Origin: JAHEJA01 sp965657215 | Lineage (GTDB): Bacteria > Pseudomonadota > Alphaproteobacteria > Rhodobacterales > Rhodobacteraceae | Length of the DNA stretch: 64,000 nucleotides | Reading direction: 5' to 3' | Assembly: GCA_965657215.1 (NCBI GenBank) | Contig: CBFHNR010000005.1 | Span: forward strand, 1-64,000 | Shown here: positions 21,939 to 30,188 of the stretch, piece by piece | Layout of the letters: each line of letters opens with the position of its first letter | Position numbering within the stretch: the stretch's first letter is position 1 | Notes under the pieces: generated by a model | What the model was told of the DNA's origin: nothing | The model's database searches: none | What the model saw: the letters and a program-made list of their open reading frames with translations, nothing else | Translations under genes and position numbers: made by a program

Positions 21939-24900
21939 TCAAGCCGCTCCTGAGAGCAGGGCAGCATTGCCCCCAGCTGCCGTTGTGTCAATGCAGACAT
22001 GACGTTCGCCGCAGACATGCCCAGTATCAGGGCGTCCGCAAATGACGGGGAGGATTGCGCCAGTCCGTTTGGCGAGGCTTTGACCCATCAGGCGCGCCTG
22101 ATCCAGATCGCCCCACCAGATCACGCCGGAAAATCCTGTTAGGGATTGCAAATCTTTGGGATCAATGCGCCCCGTGGCTATGACGGGTGTGCCACCGAGG
22201 GATGTGACGATATTCGCTTGATCTTGGGCAAGCTCTGCGCTTGGGCCTGCACAGAGGATTGGTGCGCGGCTAAAGTGATAGAGCTGATTGCTTTCGCCCG
22301 TTGGACCGGGAAGTGAGGACATCGTTTTAGTCTCTGAGGGCAGGGCGGCAGTGATCGCGCTCTGCACTTGATCAAAGGACATGTCGCTCTCCCATTCTGC
22401 CTCAGATCGCGTAACGGGGAATGATTTGAAACGGGTGAGGTAATTGGGGCCACCCGCCTTTGGTCCCGTTCCAGAAAGCCCTTCGCCGCCAAAGGGTTGG
22501 CTGCCGACGATAGCGCCGATTTGGTTGCGGTTCACATAGATATTGCCTGCGTGAATACGATCGCTCACATGTTGCACTCGATCATCGATCCGCGTTTGCA
22601 GGCCAAAGGTTAGGCCATATCCTGTGGCATTGATTGCATCAATCACGCCGTCGAGGTCTTGGGATTTGAATGTCGCGACATGCAACACAGGGCCAAAGAT
22701 TTCGCGTGTCATGTCCTGAATACCATCCGCCTTGATCAAGGTTGGGGTAACGAAATGCCCGTGATTTGGCGCGGAGAGTTCGTATTTTATCCGTCCCTCG
22801 TTACGTGCGGCGTCAATATAGGCGAGGATATTCTGTTGTGCCTCTTGGTCAATGACGGGACCGATATCGGTTGCCAGATCCCAAGGGTTGCCAAGTGACA
22901 GCTCTTTCATCGCGCCAATGAGCATGGTTTCAAATTGCGCGGCGATGTCCTCTTGAACGTAGAGACAACGGAGCGCAGAACAGCGTTGCCCCGCGGATTG
23001 AAACGCGCTTTCGATGATGGCGGTGATGGCTTGCTCAGGTAGGGCTGTGCTATCCACGATCATCGCGTTCAACCCACCCGTTTCAGCAATCAGAGGCGCC
23101 TTCGGTGAGAGATGCTCTGCCATCGCCTTGCGGATCAAAAGCGCCGTATCAGTCGAGCCTGTAAAGGCCACGCCGCCCACTCGGGCATCCGACGTTAAAG
23201 CCGCCCCAACAGAGCCGCCCCCTGTCAAAAGCTGAAGCGCATGGGAGGGCACGCCTGCCGCATGCAATAGCTGAACCAAGCTATAGGCAATAAGCGGTGT
23301 TTGCTCCGCTGGTTTCGCCAAAACGCCATTTCCTGCGGCCAAGGCAGCCGCGATTTGACCCGTGAAAATCGCAAGTGGAAAGTTCCAAGGCGAGATGCAG
23401 GTAAAGACGCCAATCGCCTCCCCCTCATCAACGTTGGCGGCGTAATAGCGCAAGAAATCAACGCCTTCGCGTAATTCCGCAACAGCGTCCATTTGGGTTT
23501 TCCCAGCCTCTCGCGCAAGGAGGGCGAATAGCTCGCCATAGTTTGCTTCATAAAGGTCTGCGGCCCGTTCTAGCACGGCGCGACGCTCTTGCGCGGTTGC
23601 GGTCCACGGCGCGGCATTGGATAGGGCGTTGGCAATGTCTGCCTCTGATGCTTGGACCACTGTCCCGATGGTGTCGCTGGCATCACAGGGGTTCACGCAA
23701 GACATGGCCTCGACTTGGGATAGCTCCCCGTCAATGAGCGGTGTTGCCGACCATGTGGCGGTTTCAAATGGGGATCGTGCCTGTGCGATACGCTCCAATG
23801 TTGGGACATCCTTGAGGTCAAAGCCTTGGGAATTGGGGCGCTCTGGTTGAAAGAGGTCTGTGCCCAATGTGATGGGGGCTGTGTCCAATTTGACCAGCTC
23901 AAACGGATCTTGGGCCACGATTTCAGGAGGCACCGTTTCATCGACGATTTGATTGACAAAGCTGCTGTTCGCCCCGTTTTCCAACAAGCGGCGCACCAAA
24001 TAGGCCAAAAGGTCACGATGCGCGCCAACAGGAGCATAGATGCGGCAATGCGTGTGTTCTTGGGTCAAGACAATGTCATGCAAAGTCTCGCCCATGCCGT
24101 GGAGACGCTGAAATTCAAAGCTGTCTTTGTCCTCTGCCATATCCAAAATCGCGGCCACTGTATGGGCATTATGTGTGGCGAATTGCGGATAAATACGATC
24201 CGTCATCCCAAGTAGCTTTTTCGCATTGGCGAGGTAGGACACATCTGTTGCCGATTTTGACGTGAACACGGGGAAAGAGGTGAGGCCTTCGACTTGGGCC
24301 TGTTTGATTTCCGTGTCCCAATAGGCGCCTTTGACAAGGCGGATCATGATTTTGCGATCTAGCGTTTGCGATAGGGTGTAGAGGGTGTCCAACACATGGC
24401 TCGCCCGTTTGGAATAGGCCTGAACCACAACGCCAAACCCGTCCCATCCTGCAAGAGCGGGTTCCGAAAGCACGGTTTCAATGATATCGATGGACAAGGA
24501 CAAACGATCAGCCTCTTCGGCGTCGATGTTCAACCCCATCCCCGCAGATTTCGCAAGCAACGCGAGAGAGCGGATACGGGGCACCAATTCCGCCATCACG
24601 CGCTCTTTTTGAGCAATTTCATAGCGCGCATGCAGAGCGGAGAGTTTGACGGAAATGCCTGGATTTTTGCGGATGTCGTCATTTGTACAGGCCTCTGCGA
24701 TCGCTGATATCGCGCGGGAATAGGCCAAATGATAGCGCTTGGCATCTGCATCCGTGCGCGCCGCTTCGCCAAGCATGTCATAGGAATAGGTATAGCCCTT
24801 GGCTTCCATCTTTGAGGCGCGTTTCATGGCCGAGGCAATCGTTTCCCCCAAGACGAACTGGCGGCCCATTTCCTTCATCGCGCGTGAGACGGCTGTGCGG

Positions 24901-25370
24901 ATCACAGGTTCCCCAAGGCGACGCACCGCATTGCGCAGATGTCCTACGACGCCTGGATTTTCCTCTTTGAGGACTTGGCCCGTTAACATGAGCGCCCATG
25001 TCGATGCATTCACCAAAGGAGACGTGGAATGCCCCATGTGACGACCCCAATCTGAGGGGGCAATCTTGTCCTCAATCAGCGCATCAATTGTGTCGGCATC
25101 TGGCACCCTGAGCAACGCTTCGGCAAGGCACATCAAGGCGACGCCTTCATCGGTGGAGAGACCATATTCCGCCAAGAAAACTTCCATCATGCCAGGTTTT
25201 GTGCTGCTTCGGATTTGTTTAATCAGATCCACAGCGCGATGATGAATGTCTGTGCGCTGGGCCTCGGACATATTAGCCGCAGCTATCAAGTCGCGCACGA
25301 CGTCGGCCTCGGGCGCGTAGGTTGTTTCGTCAATTAAGTTGCGGGACAAGGTCAAGGAATCACGTGGCAT
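21939..25370 (-). CDS. putA: Bifunctional proline dehydrogenase / glutamate semialdehyde dehydrogenase
   Basis: About 1143 residues. The N-terminal half is the FAD-dependent proline dehydrogenase barrel, with RLVKGAYWDTEIKQAQ and ATHNAHTVAAIL. The second half is the NAD-dependent aldehyde dehydrogenase, with FTCISPWNFPLAIFTGQ, AETGGLNAMIVDST and the catalytic Cys in SAGQRCSALRC. Together they turn proline into glutamate with substrate channelling. A C-terminal extension follows, and there is no N-terminal DNA-binding domain, so control falls to PutR. The frame extends to 25469. I prefer the ATG at 25370, which has GGAG 8-11 bases before it and leaves about 90 bp of promoter; ATGs at 25385 and 25382 are possible. 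Confidence 0.95.
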   Translation of the reverse strand: MPRDSLTLSRNLIDETTYAPEADVVRDLIAAANMSEAQRTDIHHRAVDLIKQIRSSTKPGMMEVFLAEYGLSTDEGVALMCLAEALLRVPDADTIDALIEDKIAPSDWGRHMGHSTSPLVNASTWALMLTGQVLKEENPGVVGHLRNAVRRLGEPVIRTAVSRAMKEMGRQFVLGETIASAMKRASKMEAKGYTYSYDMLGEAARTDADAKRYHLAYSRAISAIAEACTNDDIRKNPGISVKLSALHARYEIAQKERVMAELVPRIRSLALLAKSAGMGLNIDAEEADRLSLSIDIIETVLSEPALAGWDGFGVVVQAYSKRASHVLDTLYTLSQTLDRKIMIRLVKGAYWDTEIKQAQVEGLTSFPVFTSKSATDVSYLANAKKLLGMTDRIYPQFATHNAHTVAAILDMAEDKDSFEFQRLHGMGETLHDIVLTQEHTHCRIYAPVGAHRDLLAYLVRRLLENGANSSFVNQIVDETVPPEIVAQDPFELVKLDTAPITLGTDLFQPERPNSQGFDLKDVPTLERIAQARSPFETATWSATPLIDGELSQVEAMSCVNPCDASDTIGTVVQASEADIANALSNAAPWTATAQERRAVLERAADLYEANYGELFALLAREAGKTQMDAVAELREGVDFLRYYAANVDEGEAIGVFTCISPWNFPLAIFTGQIAAALAAGNGVLAKPAEQTPLIAYSLVQLLHAAGVPSHALQLLTGGGSVGAALTSDARVGGVAFTGSTDTALLIRKAMAEHLSPKAPLIAETGGLNAMIVDSTALPEQAITAIIESAFQSAGQRCSALRCLYVQEDIAAQFETMLIGAMKELSLGNPWDLATDIGPVIDQEAQQNILAYIDAARNEGRIKYELSAPNHGHFVTPTLIKADGIQDMTREIFGPVLHVATFKSQDLDGVIDAINATGYGLTFGLQTRIDDRVQHVSDRIHAGNIYVNRNQIGAIVGSQPFGGEGLSGTGPKAGGPNYLTRFKSFPVTRSEAEWESDMSFDQVQSAITAALPSETKTMSSLPGPTGESNQLYHFSRAPILCAGPSAELAQDQANIVTSLGGTPVIATGRIDPKDLQSLTGFSGVIWWGDLDQARLMGQSLAKRTGAILPVICGRPDTGHVCGERHVCIDTTAAGGNAALLSGAA

Positions 25371-25462
25371 TGAAAGCTCCATCATTTTTTCCGTTGATAC
25401 TTGATCCAGAAAAGGTAAACTTCCTGAAGAATGGGAAATGACAGGTCGTTTGGGTTTATAAT

Positions 25463-25945
25463 ATGTCAATATTAAGTGAAAATGAGTCTCTAGATGGATT
25501 TGATCGGGCGATTTTGTCTGTTTTAGCTGAAGATGGCCGAATAAGTGTCACGGATTTGGCAAAACGCATCGGGCTGTCCAAGTCCCCGACGCAGGCCAGA
25601 GTGAAGCGGTTGGAAAAAGATGGTATCATTCTAGGCTATCGTGCCTTGGTGGATCCAATACGGCTAGGCTTGGATCACATTGCCTTTGTCGAGGTGCGAT
25701 TGAATGATACTCGCGAGGCGGCTTTGGCGGCGTTTAACAAGGCGGTGGCCAAAATTCCCGAGATTGAGCAGGTGCATTTAATTGCGGGCAATTTTGATTA
25801 TTTGATGAAAATCCGTACGCGCAATATGTCTGATTATCGCATTGTTTTGGCTGAGAAAATATCAACCTTGCCGCATATAAACAATACATCGACCTATGTC
25901 GCCATGCAGGCCGTCAAAGAAGAAGGCTTGGCGGACTTTACTTGA
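25463..25945 (+). CDS. putR: Lrp/AsnC family regulator, probably PutR
   Basis: 160 residues. The N-terminal winged HTH (GFDRAILSVLAEDGRISVTDLAKRIGLSKSPTQARVKRLEKDGII, about residues 12-56) and the C-terminal RAM/AsnC ligand domain (VEVRLNDTREAALAAF, VHLIAGNFDYLMKIRTRN) are both complete. Divergent placement next to putA is the usual arrangement of PutR, which activates putA when proline binds. There is no Shine-Dalgarno sequence; TATAAT sits directly before the ATG at 25457-25462, and in frame a stop at 25439 rules out a longer protein. Confidence 0.92.
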   Translation: MSILSENESLDGFDRAILSVLAEDGRISVTDLAKRIGLSKSPTQARVKRLEKDGIILGYRALVDPIRLGLDHIAFVEVRLNDTREAALAAFNKAVAKIPEIEQVHLIAGNFDYLMKIRTRNMSDYRIVLAEKISTLPHINNTSTYVAMQAVKEEGLADFT

Positions 25946-25975
25946 CGGGATCGGGTCGCGCTCCATACTTGTCTT

Positions 25976-26521
25976 ATGATCCGGTCTGTTTTCATCGCCC
26001 TTACGCTCTGCGCGACATCTGCTTTTGGTGACATCTGTCCCAAAGTGCAAGACATTTCAAATGATATGTCTGCTCTGATTGCGCAAGCGAATGCCGCCCA
26101 AACCCAAAGTGAGGGCGATGCGGTGAATGCACAAATGTGGGCGCTCTGGACCCAAGCGCCGGATGACTATGCGCAGAACTTGTTAGACTCTGGTATCAAT
26201 CGACGGGAGGTCTATGATTTCGATGGGGCCTTGGCCGCGTTTAATGCTTTGATTGACTACTGCCCTGATTACGCCGAAGGGTACAATCAACGCGCATTTG
26301 TCAATTTCCTGCGTCACGATTTTGAAACAGCCTTGCCCGATTTGGTGAAAACGCTGGAGATGTCGCCAGATCATGTGGCCGCACAAAGCGGTAAAGCCCT
26401 GACCTTGATCGGGCTCGGGCGCAGTCAAGAGGCTTACATTGCCCTCAAACTAGCGGTAAAGAAAAATCCATGGATTAGTGAACGGGGTCTTTTGCCAAGC
26501 TTAGCTGGCGATGCTCTTTAG
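25976..26521 (+). CDS. Exported tetratricopeptide-repeat protein
   Basis: 181 residues. A short signal peptide (RSVFIALTLCATSAFG) is followed by an alpha-helical TPR region. Repeats are seen at EVYDFDGALAAFNALIDYCPDYAEGYNQRAFVNFLRHDFETALPDLVKTLEMSPDHVAAQSGKALTLIGLGRSQEAYIAL (given by features: A8, G/Y11, A20, P32 spacing in three units, about residues 80-160). It probably acts as a protein-protein scaffold in the periplasm. It follows putR by 30 bases. Its stop overlaps a small convergent gene. Confidence 0.75.
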   Translation: MIRSVFIALTLCATSAFGDICPKVQDISNDMSALIAQANAAQTQSEGDAVNAQMWALWTQAPDDYAQNLLDSGINRREVYDFDGALAAFNALIDYCPDYAEGYNQRAFVNFLRHDFETALPDLVKTLEMSPDHVAAQSGKALTLIGLGRSQEAYIALKLAVKKNPWISERGLLPSLAGDAL

Positions 26522-26640
26522 GCACCGATCAGAACGAAGATGACGACAAAAACAGCCAAACCAATCAGCACATAGGTGGCAATTTCACCGCCGATACGTG
26601 CATCGCTTTTGGGTTTCTTAGGGGCGCGTTTTTCACTCAT
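26518..26640 (-). CDS. Small single-pass membrane protein (40 aa)
   Basis: A 40-codon frame too short for routine calling. It has a basic N-terminus (MSEKRAPKKPKSDARIGG) and one clear membrane helix (EIATYVLIGLAVFVVIFVLIG) ending in Ala. Positive charges before the helix predict an N-in orientation. No family was recognised; it is not the usual aa3-oxidase subunit IV by sequence. It overlaps the 3' end of the TPR gene by four bases. Upstream there is only weak ribosome-site sequence, so the call rests on the very protein-like composition. Confidence 0.55.
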   Translation of the reverse strand: MSEKRAPKKPKSDARIGGEIATYVLIGLAVFVVIFVLIGA

Positions 26641-26792
26641 AAGGCTGAATTAGACTAATTTTGTGGTTTTGCAACCTGTGCGTTGAAAATCGGCTTTACC
26701 TTTTTTGAACAGCTTGGTAGCAGAGAGGTCGAAAATATACGTTCGCGTCGTTTTCACTGGAGACTGTTTCAGCCTCCGAAAATACCTGGTGT

Positions 26793-26876
26793 GCCCACGT
26801 GGTGGAATGGTAGACACAAGAGACTTAAAATCTCTGGGCGTAAGCCGTGCCGGTTCGAGTCCGGCCGTGGGTACCA
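26793..26876 (+). tRNA. tRNA-Leu (anticodon UAA)
   Basis: 84 bases including the encoded CCA. The acceptor arm GCCCACG pairs with CGTGGGT (G-U at the first pair). The anticodon arm is AGAGA-CTTAAAA-TCTCT with anticodon TAA at 26826-26828, reading leucine codon UUA. A long class II variable arm (GGGCGTAAGCC) follows, and the T arm is CCGG-TTCGAGT-CCGG. It stands alone between the small membrane-protein gene and the catabolic cluster, so tRNA-linked integration could be considered, but no integrase or repeated tRNA end is present. Confidence 0.97.
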
Positions 26877-26935
26877 GGTATATTTCGAAATTTCCTACAA
26901 TATAGTGACGGCTTGTCCGATCACATGTGGCGGCG

Positions 26936-27886
26936 CTACGGTGCTTTTAGGCTCGGGTACTGAATAGGGCTTCTGTATGTGTCGTCGTTGTGACGTCGCC
27001 AATATTCTTGCATTAAACGTTTGGTTAGTGCCCCGACTTTGCCTGAACCAACAGGCTGATTATCAATTCTGGTGACAGGCATAACACCTCCTGCGGTGGA
27101 CGTCACAAAGACCTCATCGGCGGTTTTCAATGCATCCACTGAGACATCTTGAGCCGAGCAGTCGATGTCAAAATTGGCGCAGATGTCGAATATGCTCTGG
27201 CGGGTTACGCCGAGCAAGACGCTCATGTCAGGGGTTGTGAGCGCGCCGTCATGGATTGCGAAAATATTGAAACCTGGCCCTTCGGACACGTTACCGTTTG
27301 CATCGATCAAAACCGCAGTGTCCGCCCCACGATCATAAGCCGCGTAAAGTCCCTTGACCATGTCTAGCCAATGATAGTTTTTGACCGTCGGGTTGACTGA
27401 TGTGGGTGGGATGCGAAGAACATCGGTGACCGCCAAATGTAGGCCATGCTCCATCTGTTCTTTGGTGGCAACAGAACCGAAGGGGATGGCAAAGGCGATA
27501 AATCGGTTCTCTGCGTCTCTTGGATCTCGGCTAAAATTCGGCGACGTTCCACGCGTGCAGATAAACTCCACATAGGCGTTCTCAAGCCCAGATAATGCGA
27601 CACAGTTATGGAGGATTTCAGAGATCTGATCTTTGTCATAGGGAATGGACATATGCAGTTCATCCATCCCGCGAAAAAAGCGGCTGAGATGATCATCCAA
27701 TCTAAAAAAGGCGCCTTTCCAAACATGGACAACATCATAGGTGGCATCTGAATGCAGGAACCCATAGTCCAAAACCGAAAGCTTTGCCTCGTGCATTGGG
27801 AGGTATTGTCCATCCATATAGGCAACACCCGGTGGATAGATACGATGGTCACTGTGGCGCTCTGATAAGTGGGGCAAGGTGGTCAT
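26936..27886 (-). CDS. Class IV aminotransferase (D-amino-acid/branched-chain type)
   Basis: 316 residues of the fold-type IV PLP enzymes. The PLP-binding lysine is in VNPTVKNYHWLDMVKG. LSVLDYGFLHSDATYDVVHVWKGAFFRLDDHL near the start, GNVSEGPGFNIFAI, and FVTSTAGGVMPVTRID are the other conserved blocks. The family includes branched-chain, D-amino-acid and (R)-amine transaminases; the exact substrate cannot be read off. It lies 60 bases downstream of the SnoaL gene on the same strand. It is therefore probably under the same LacI-type operators, which ties an amine or keto-acid step to the catabolic cluster. Confidence 0.85.
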   Translation of the reverse strand: MTTLPHLSERHSDHRIYPPGVAYMDGQYLPMHEAKLSVLDYGFLHSDATYDVVHVWKGAFFRLDDHLSRFFRGMDELHMSIPYDKDQISEILHNCVALSGLENAYVEFICTRGTSPNFSRDPRDAENRFIAFAIPFGSVATKEQMEHGLHLAVTDVLRIPPTSVNPTVKNYHWLDMVKGLYAAYDRGADTAVLIDANGNVSEGPGFNIFAIHDGALTTPDMSVLLGVTRQSIFDICANFDIDCSAQDVSVDALKTADEVFVTSTAGGVMPVTRIDNQPVGSGKVGALTKRLMQEYWRRHNDDTYRSPIQYPSLKAP

Positions 27887-27946
27887 GTTGATCTTTCGAT
27901 GTTTGCAAGCAGGCGACGTCTTATGGGTATTTTCGCCAATAGGAAC

Positions 27947-28951
27947 TCACCCGTTTATCTTTGCGTTGCGCTCAAGCAGGTCAACGCCTTGTTGGTGAAA
28001 CATAGATAATATATCGATAAAGATCCAGTTTTCTGCTAATTTATCCCCCTCGCGGCGATAGATATCGATGACATTGAACGCAAGGCGGTCTTTGCTTGCC
28101 GGAAGGCCCATGAACCCGCCATCATGTTGCGTGGTGAAATTGGGCCAGCCAAAAAAGCCGCCGTAGTGTCCTTCGGCAAGGCGCGCGATGTGGTTGGTTT
28201 TTGAGCGCTCGGAAAAGGCGGCTCTAAAGGGGCCAGAGTGCTGTTTTGCGTAGCGTTCAATCGTGTAGGTTGCGCCAATACCTTCTGGACCCCACCAAAG
28301 CATATCGTCATGCCATGTCTGTGCGAGTTCTTCTTCTAAGGTGAGGCCGCTATTCCATTGGCCCAAATCGGTGATCATCGCATTGATAACAGACAGGGTT
28401 TTTTCACCCTCCTCGTCGGGCGCATCGTCAAACAAAAGGCCCGTGTGCGGGCGGGGACCAGGTTGCACGAGGTGCGCGGCGGTTTGGGGGCCAAAGGGGT
28501 TTTGACCCGCTTGAACCATCAAGTGTGGGATGTCGAAATAGAAGGCGGTTTGGGTAATTTGTCCGTCAACAACCAAGTTGAATTCGCAATACCGCAGCAT
28601 GGTCAGTTTGCGCGAGGGACGTATCCCAAGCCAAGTGGCATCAAAGAGCCCCATCAAATGCCCCATAGACACGACCCATATGCCGCCATCATCCGTTAAG
28701 CTGTTTTGACCTGCAAAGAAAATGTCTTGGCGGCGCTGAAGAGAGGTCATTGCCGTTTTGAACGGACCCCAGAATTTGTCAACGACGGTGTTCGCATCTG
28801 TGATTTCCCCAAAAGGGTGAAAGGCGCGCCAGATATAATCAGCAGCGGTGTATCGCTGTAAAACGTTTTTGAGTGTTCCCACGTCTTGGGCCGAATCTAA
28901 TGCTGAATAATAGTCCAAGATAAGTGTTTTAGCGGCTTGAAGGGTGCTCAT
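27947..28951 (-). CDS. SnoaL-like protein with two NTF2-type domains (copy A)
   Basis: 334 residues made of two SnoaL/NTF2-like cone-shaped domains (about residues 5-160 and 185-330). Each shows the family's Trp/Phe-rich pattern and a W-x2-G-x-G(I)-x6 segment; the second has MLWWGPEGIGATYTIERYAKQHSGPFRAAF and GHYGGFFGWPNFTTQHDGGFMGLPASKD. SnoaL-like proteins act as ester cyclases, isomerases or hydratases, so activity is open. The frame extends to 28999, inside a palindromic operator; the ATG at 28951, with GAGG upstream on the reverse strand, is preferred. It is divergent from the ABC importer operon and is followed by the aminotransferase gene. Confidence 0.8.
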   Translation of the reverse strand: MSTLQAAKTLILDYYSALDSAQDVGTLKNVLQRYTAADYIWRAFHPFGEITDANTVVDKFWGPFKTAMTSLQRRQDIFFAGQNSLTDDGGIWVVSMGHLMGLFDATWLGIRPSRKLTMLRYCEFNLVVDGQITQTAFYFDIPHLMVQAGQNPFGPQTAAHLVQPGPRPHTGLLFDDAPDEEGEKTLSVINAMITDLGQWNSGLTLEEELAQTWHDDMLWWGPEGIGATYTIERYAKQHSGPFRAAFSERSKTNHIARLAEGHYGGFFGWPNFTTQHDGGFMGLPASKDRLAFNVIDIYRREGDKLAENWIFIDILSMFHQQGVDLLERNAKING

Positions 28952-28981
28952 GACGGGGGGCCTCAAAGGTTCAGAATATGG

Positions 28982-29001
28982 TTTTGCATGCGTTTGCAAA
29001 A
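28982..29001. promoter_or_regulatory. LacI-type operator O1
   Basis: TTTTGCATGCGTTTGCAAAA is a 20-bp near-perfect palindrome with a central CG, the form bound by LacI/GalR regulators. It lies 31 bases upstream of the SnoaL start (copy A), in its probable leader or promoter. The regulator is most likely the LacI-family protein encoded at 37471-38481. Confidence 0.8.
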
Positions 29002-29035
29002 TAGTCTTGCCAAATAACCATTCCCGAGTCTAGTG

Positions 29036-29055
29036 TTTTGCAAGCGTATGCAAAA
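29036..29055. promoter_or_regulatory. LacI-type operator O2
   Basis: TTTTGCAAGCGTATGCAAAA differs from O1 at only two positions and is 54 bp away start to start, close to five helix turns, so looping between the two is possible. It lies 31 bases upstream of the ABC ATPase start, mirroring the position of O1 on the other side. Confidence 0.8.
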
Positions 29056-29086
29056 ATAGCGCAGCGAATCCACCTAGGGGGTAAAA

Positions 29087-30136
29087 ATGGCTGAAATTCA
29101 GCTTAAGAAAGTGACCAAGCGTTGGGGTAACTTTGTTGGGGTGCATGAATTTGACCTCACCATTCAAGATCGCGAATTCTTGGTTCTTCTTGGCCCGTCT
29201 GGATGTGGCAAGACAACGACCATGCGGATGATCGCGGGTTTGGAAGAAGTCTCCTCTGGTGACATCTTGGTAGATGGTACTGTGATCAATGATCTCGAAC
29301 CCAAAGACCGGGACGTGGCAATGGTGTTTCAAAGCTACGCGCTTTACCCAAATATGAACGTCTACGAGAACATTCGCTTTCCCCTCAAGGTGCGCGGCAT
29401 TGACCCTGAAACCCACGATGAAAAGGTGCGTCGCGCCTCGGCGATGGTTGAATTGGACGAATTCCTGCATCGCAAACCGGCTGAGCTCTCTGGCGGTCAG
29501 CGTCAACGTGTGGCCTTGGCCCGTGCGATTGTGCGCGAGCCGAATGTGTTTTTGATGGATGAGCCTCTGTCGAATTTGGATGCCAAACTGCGCGTATCCA
29601 CGCGGGCGCAGATCAAGAACCTAAGCCATGAATTGGCGGTCACAACAATCTATGTCACCCATGATCAAATCGAAGCGATGACTTTGGCGGATCGTGTTGT
29701 TGTGATGGAAAAAGGCAAAGTCCAACAAGTTGGCAGCCCGACAGAAATCTATGACCGCCCCGCCAATACCTTTGTTGCAAGCTTTATCGGAAGCCCCGCC
29801 ATGAACCTGATTAAAGGGCATGTTGAGGGCGGCACATTTGTTGCGCAGCACACGTCATTGGGCGGACTAAACGCAGCCGAGGGTGCCGTGACCTTGGGCT
29901 TTCGGGCCGAAGACGCGTCAATTGTTGACGGTGGTGGCGCAATCACCGCGCCGATTTATACATTAGAATTGCTGGGCGATGCCACGATGGTCACTGTCCG
30001 CATAGATGGAGCGCTCGTGTCGGTGAAGGCTGACAAGACGTTCCGCGCAGGCATTGGGGATATGGTGTCAATCCATATACCCAGTGAGCATTGCCATTTG
30101 TTTGATGCACAAACAGGGGCGAGAATAGGGGACTAA
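29087..30136 (+). CDS. ABC importer ATPase, UgpC/MsmK type
   Basis: 349 residues. The nucleotide-binding domain comes first: Walker A GPSGCGKTTT (about residues 36-45), signature LSGGQRQR (about residues 134-141), Walker B VFLMDEPLSNLDAKLR. A C-terminal TOBE/MalK regulatory domain follows. This type powers carbohydrate or polyol importers. AGGGGG lies 7-12 bases before the ATG. It is the first gene of a long forward operon, and operator O2 lies just upstream. All later importer parts follow in order, so a complete transporter is encoded. Confidence 0.95.
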   Translation: MAEIQLKKVTKRWGNFVGVHEFDLTIQDREFLVLLGPSGCGKTTTMRMIAGLEEVSSGDILVDGTVINDLEPKDRDVAMVFQSYALYPNMNVYENIRFPLKVRGIDPETHDEKVRRASAMVELDEFLHRKPAELSGGQRQRVALARAIVREPNVFLMDEPLSNLDAKLRVSTRAQIKNLSHELAVTTIYVTHDQIEAMTLADRVVVMEKGKVQQVGSPTEIYDRPANTFVASFIGSPAMNLIKGHVEGGTFVAQHTSLGGLNAAEGAVTLGFRAEDASIVDGGGAITAPIYTLELLGDATMVTVRIDGALVSVKADKTFRAGIGDMVSIHIPSEHCHLFDAQTGARIGD

Positions 30137-30188
30137 GGTCTCATCAAAAGCCATCTGAAATAGGTGGCAATCAAATAGGGAGAGTAAC

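Noticed and set aside
25457..25462. TATAAT directly before putR as its -10 element
   Set aside because: It abuts the ATG, so the start point would fall inside the coding sequence, and no in-frame start follows nearby.
26793..26876. tRNA-Leu as an attachment site of an integrated island
   Set aside because: No integrase and no repeated tRNA end was found in the window; the catabolic cluster nearby has similar-looking codon use by eye.
28952..28999. Upstream start for SnoaL copy A at 28999
   Set aside because: The first codons would lie inside the LacI operator; the ATG at 28951 fits better.
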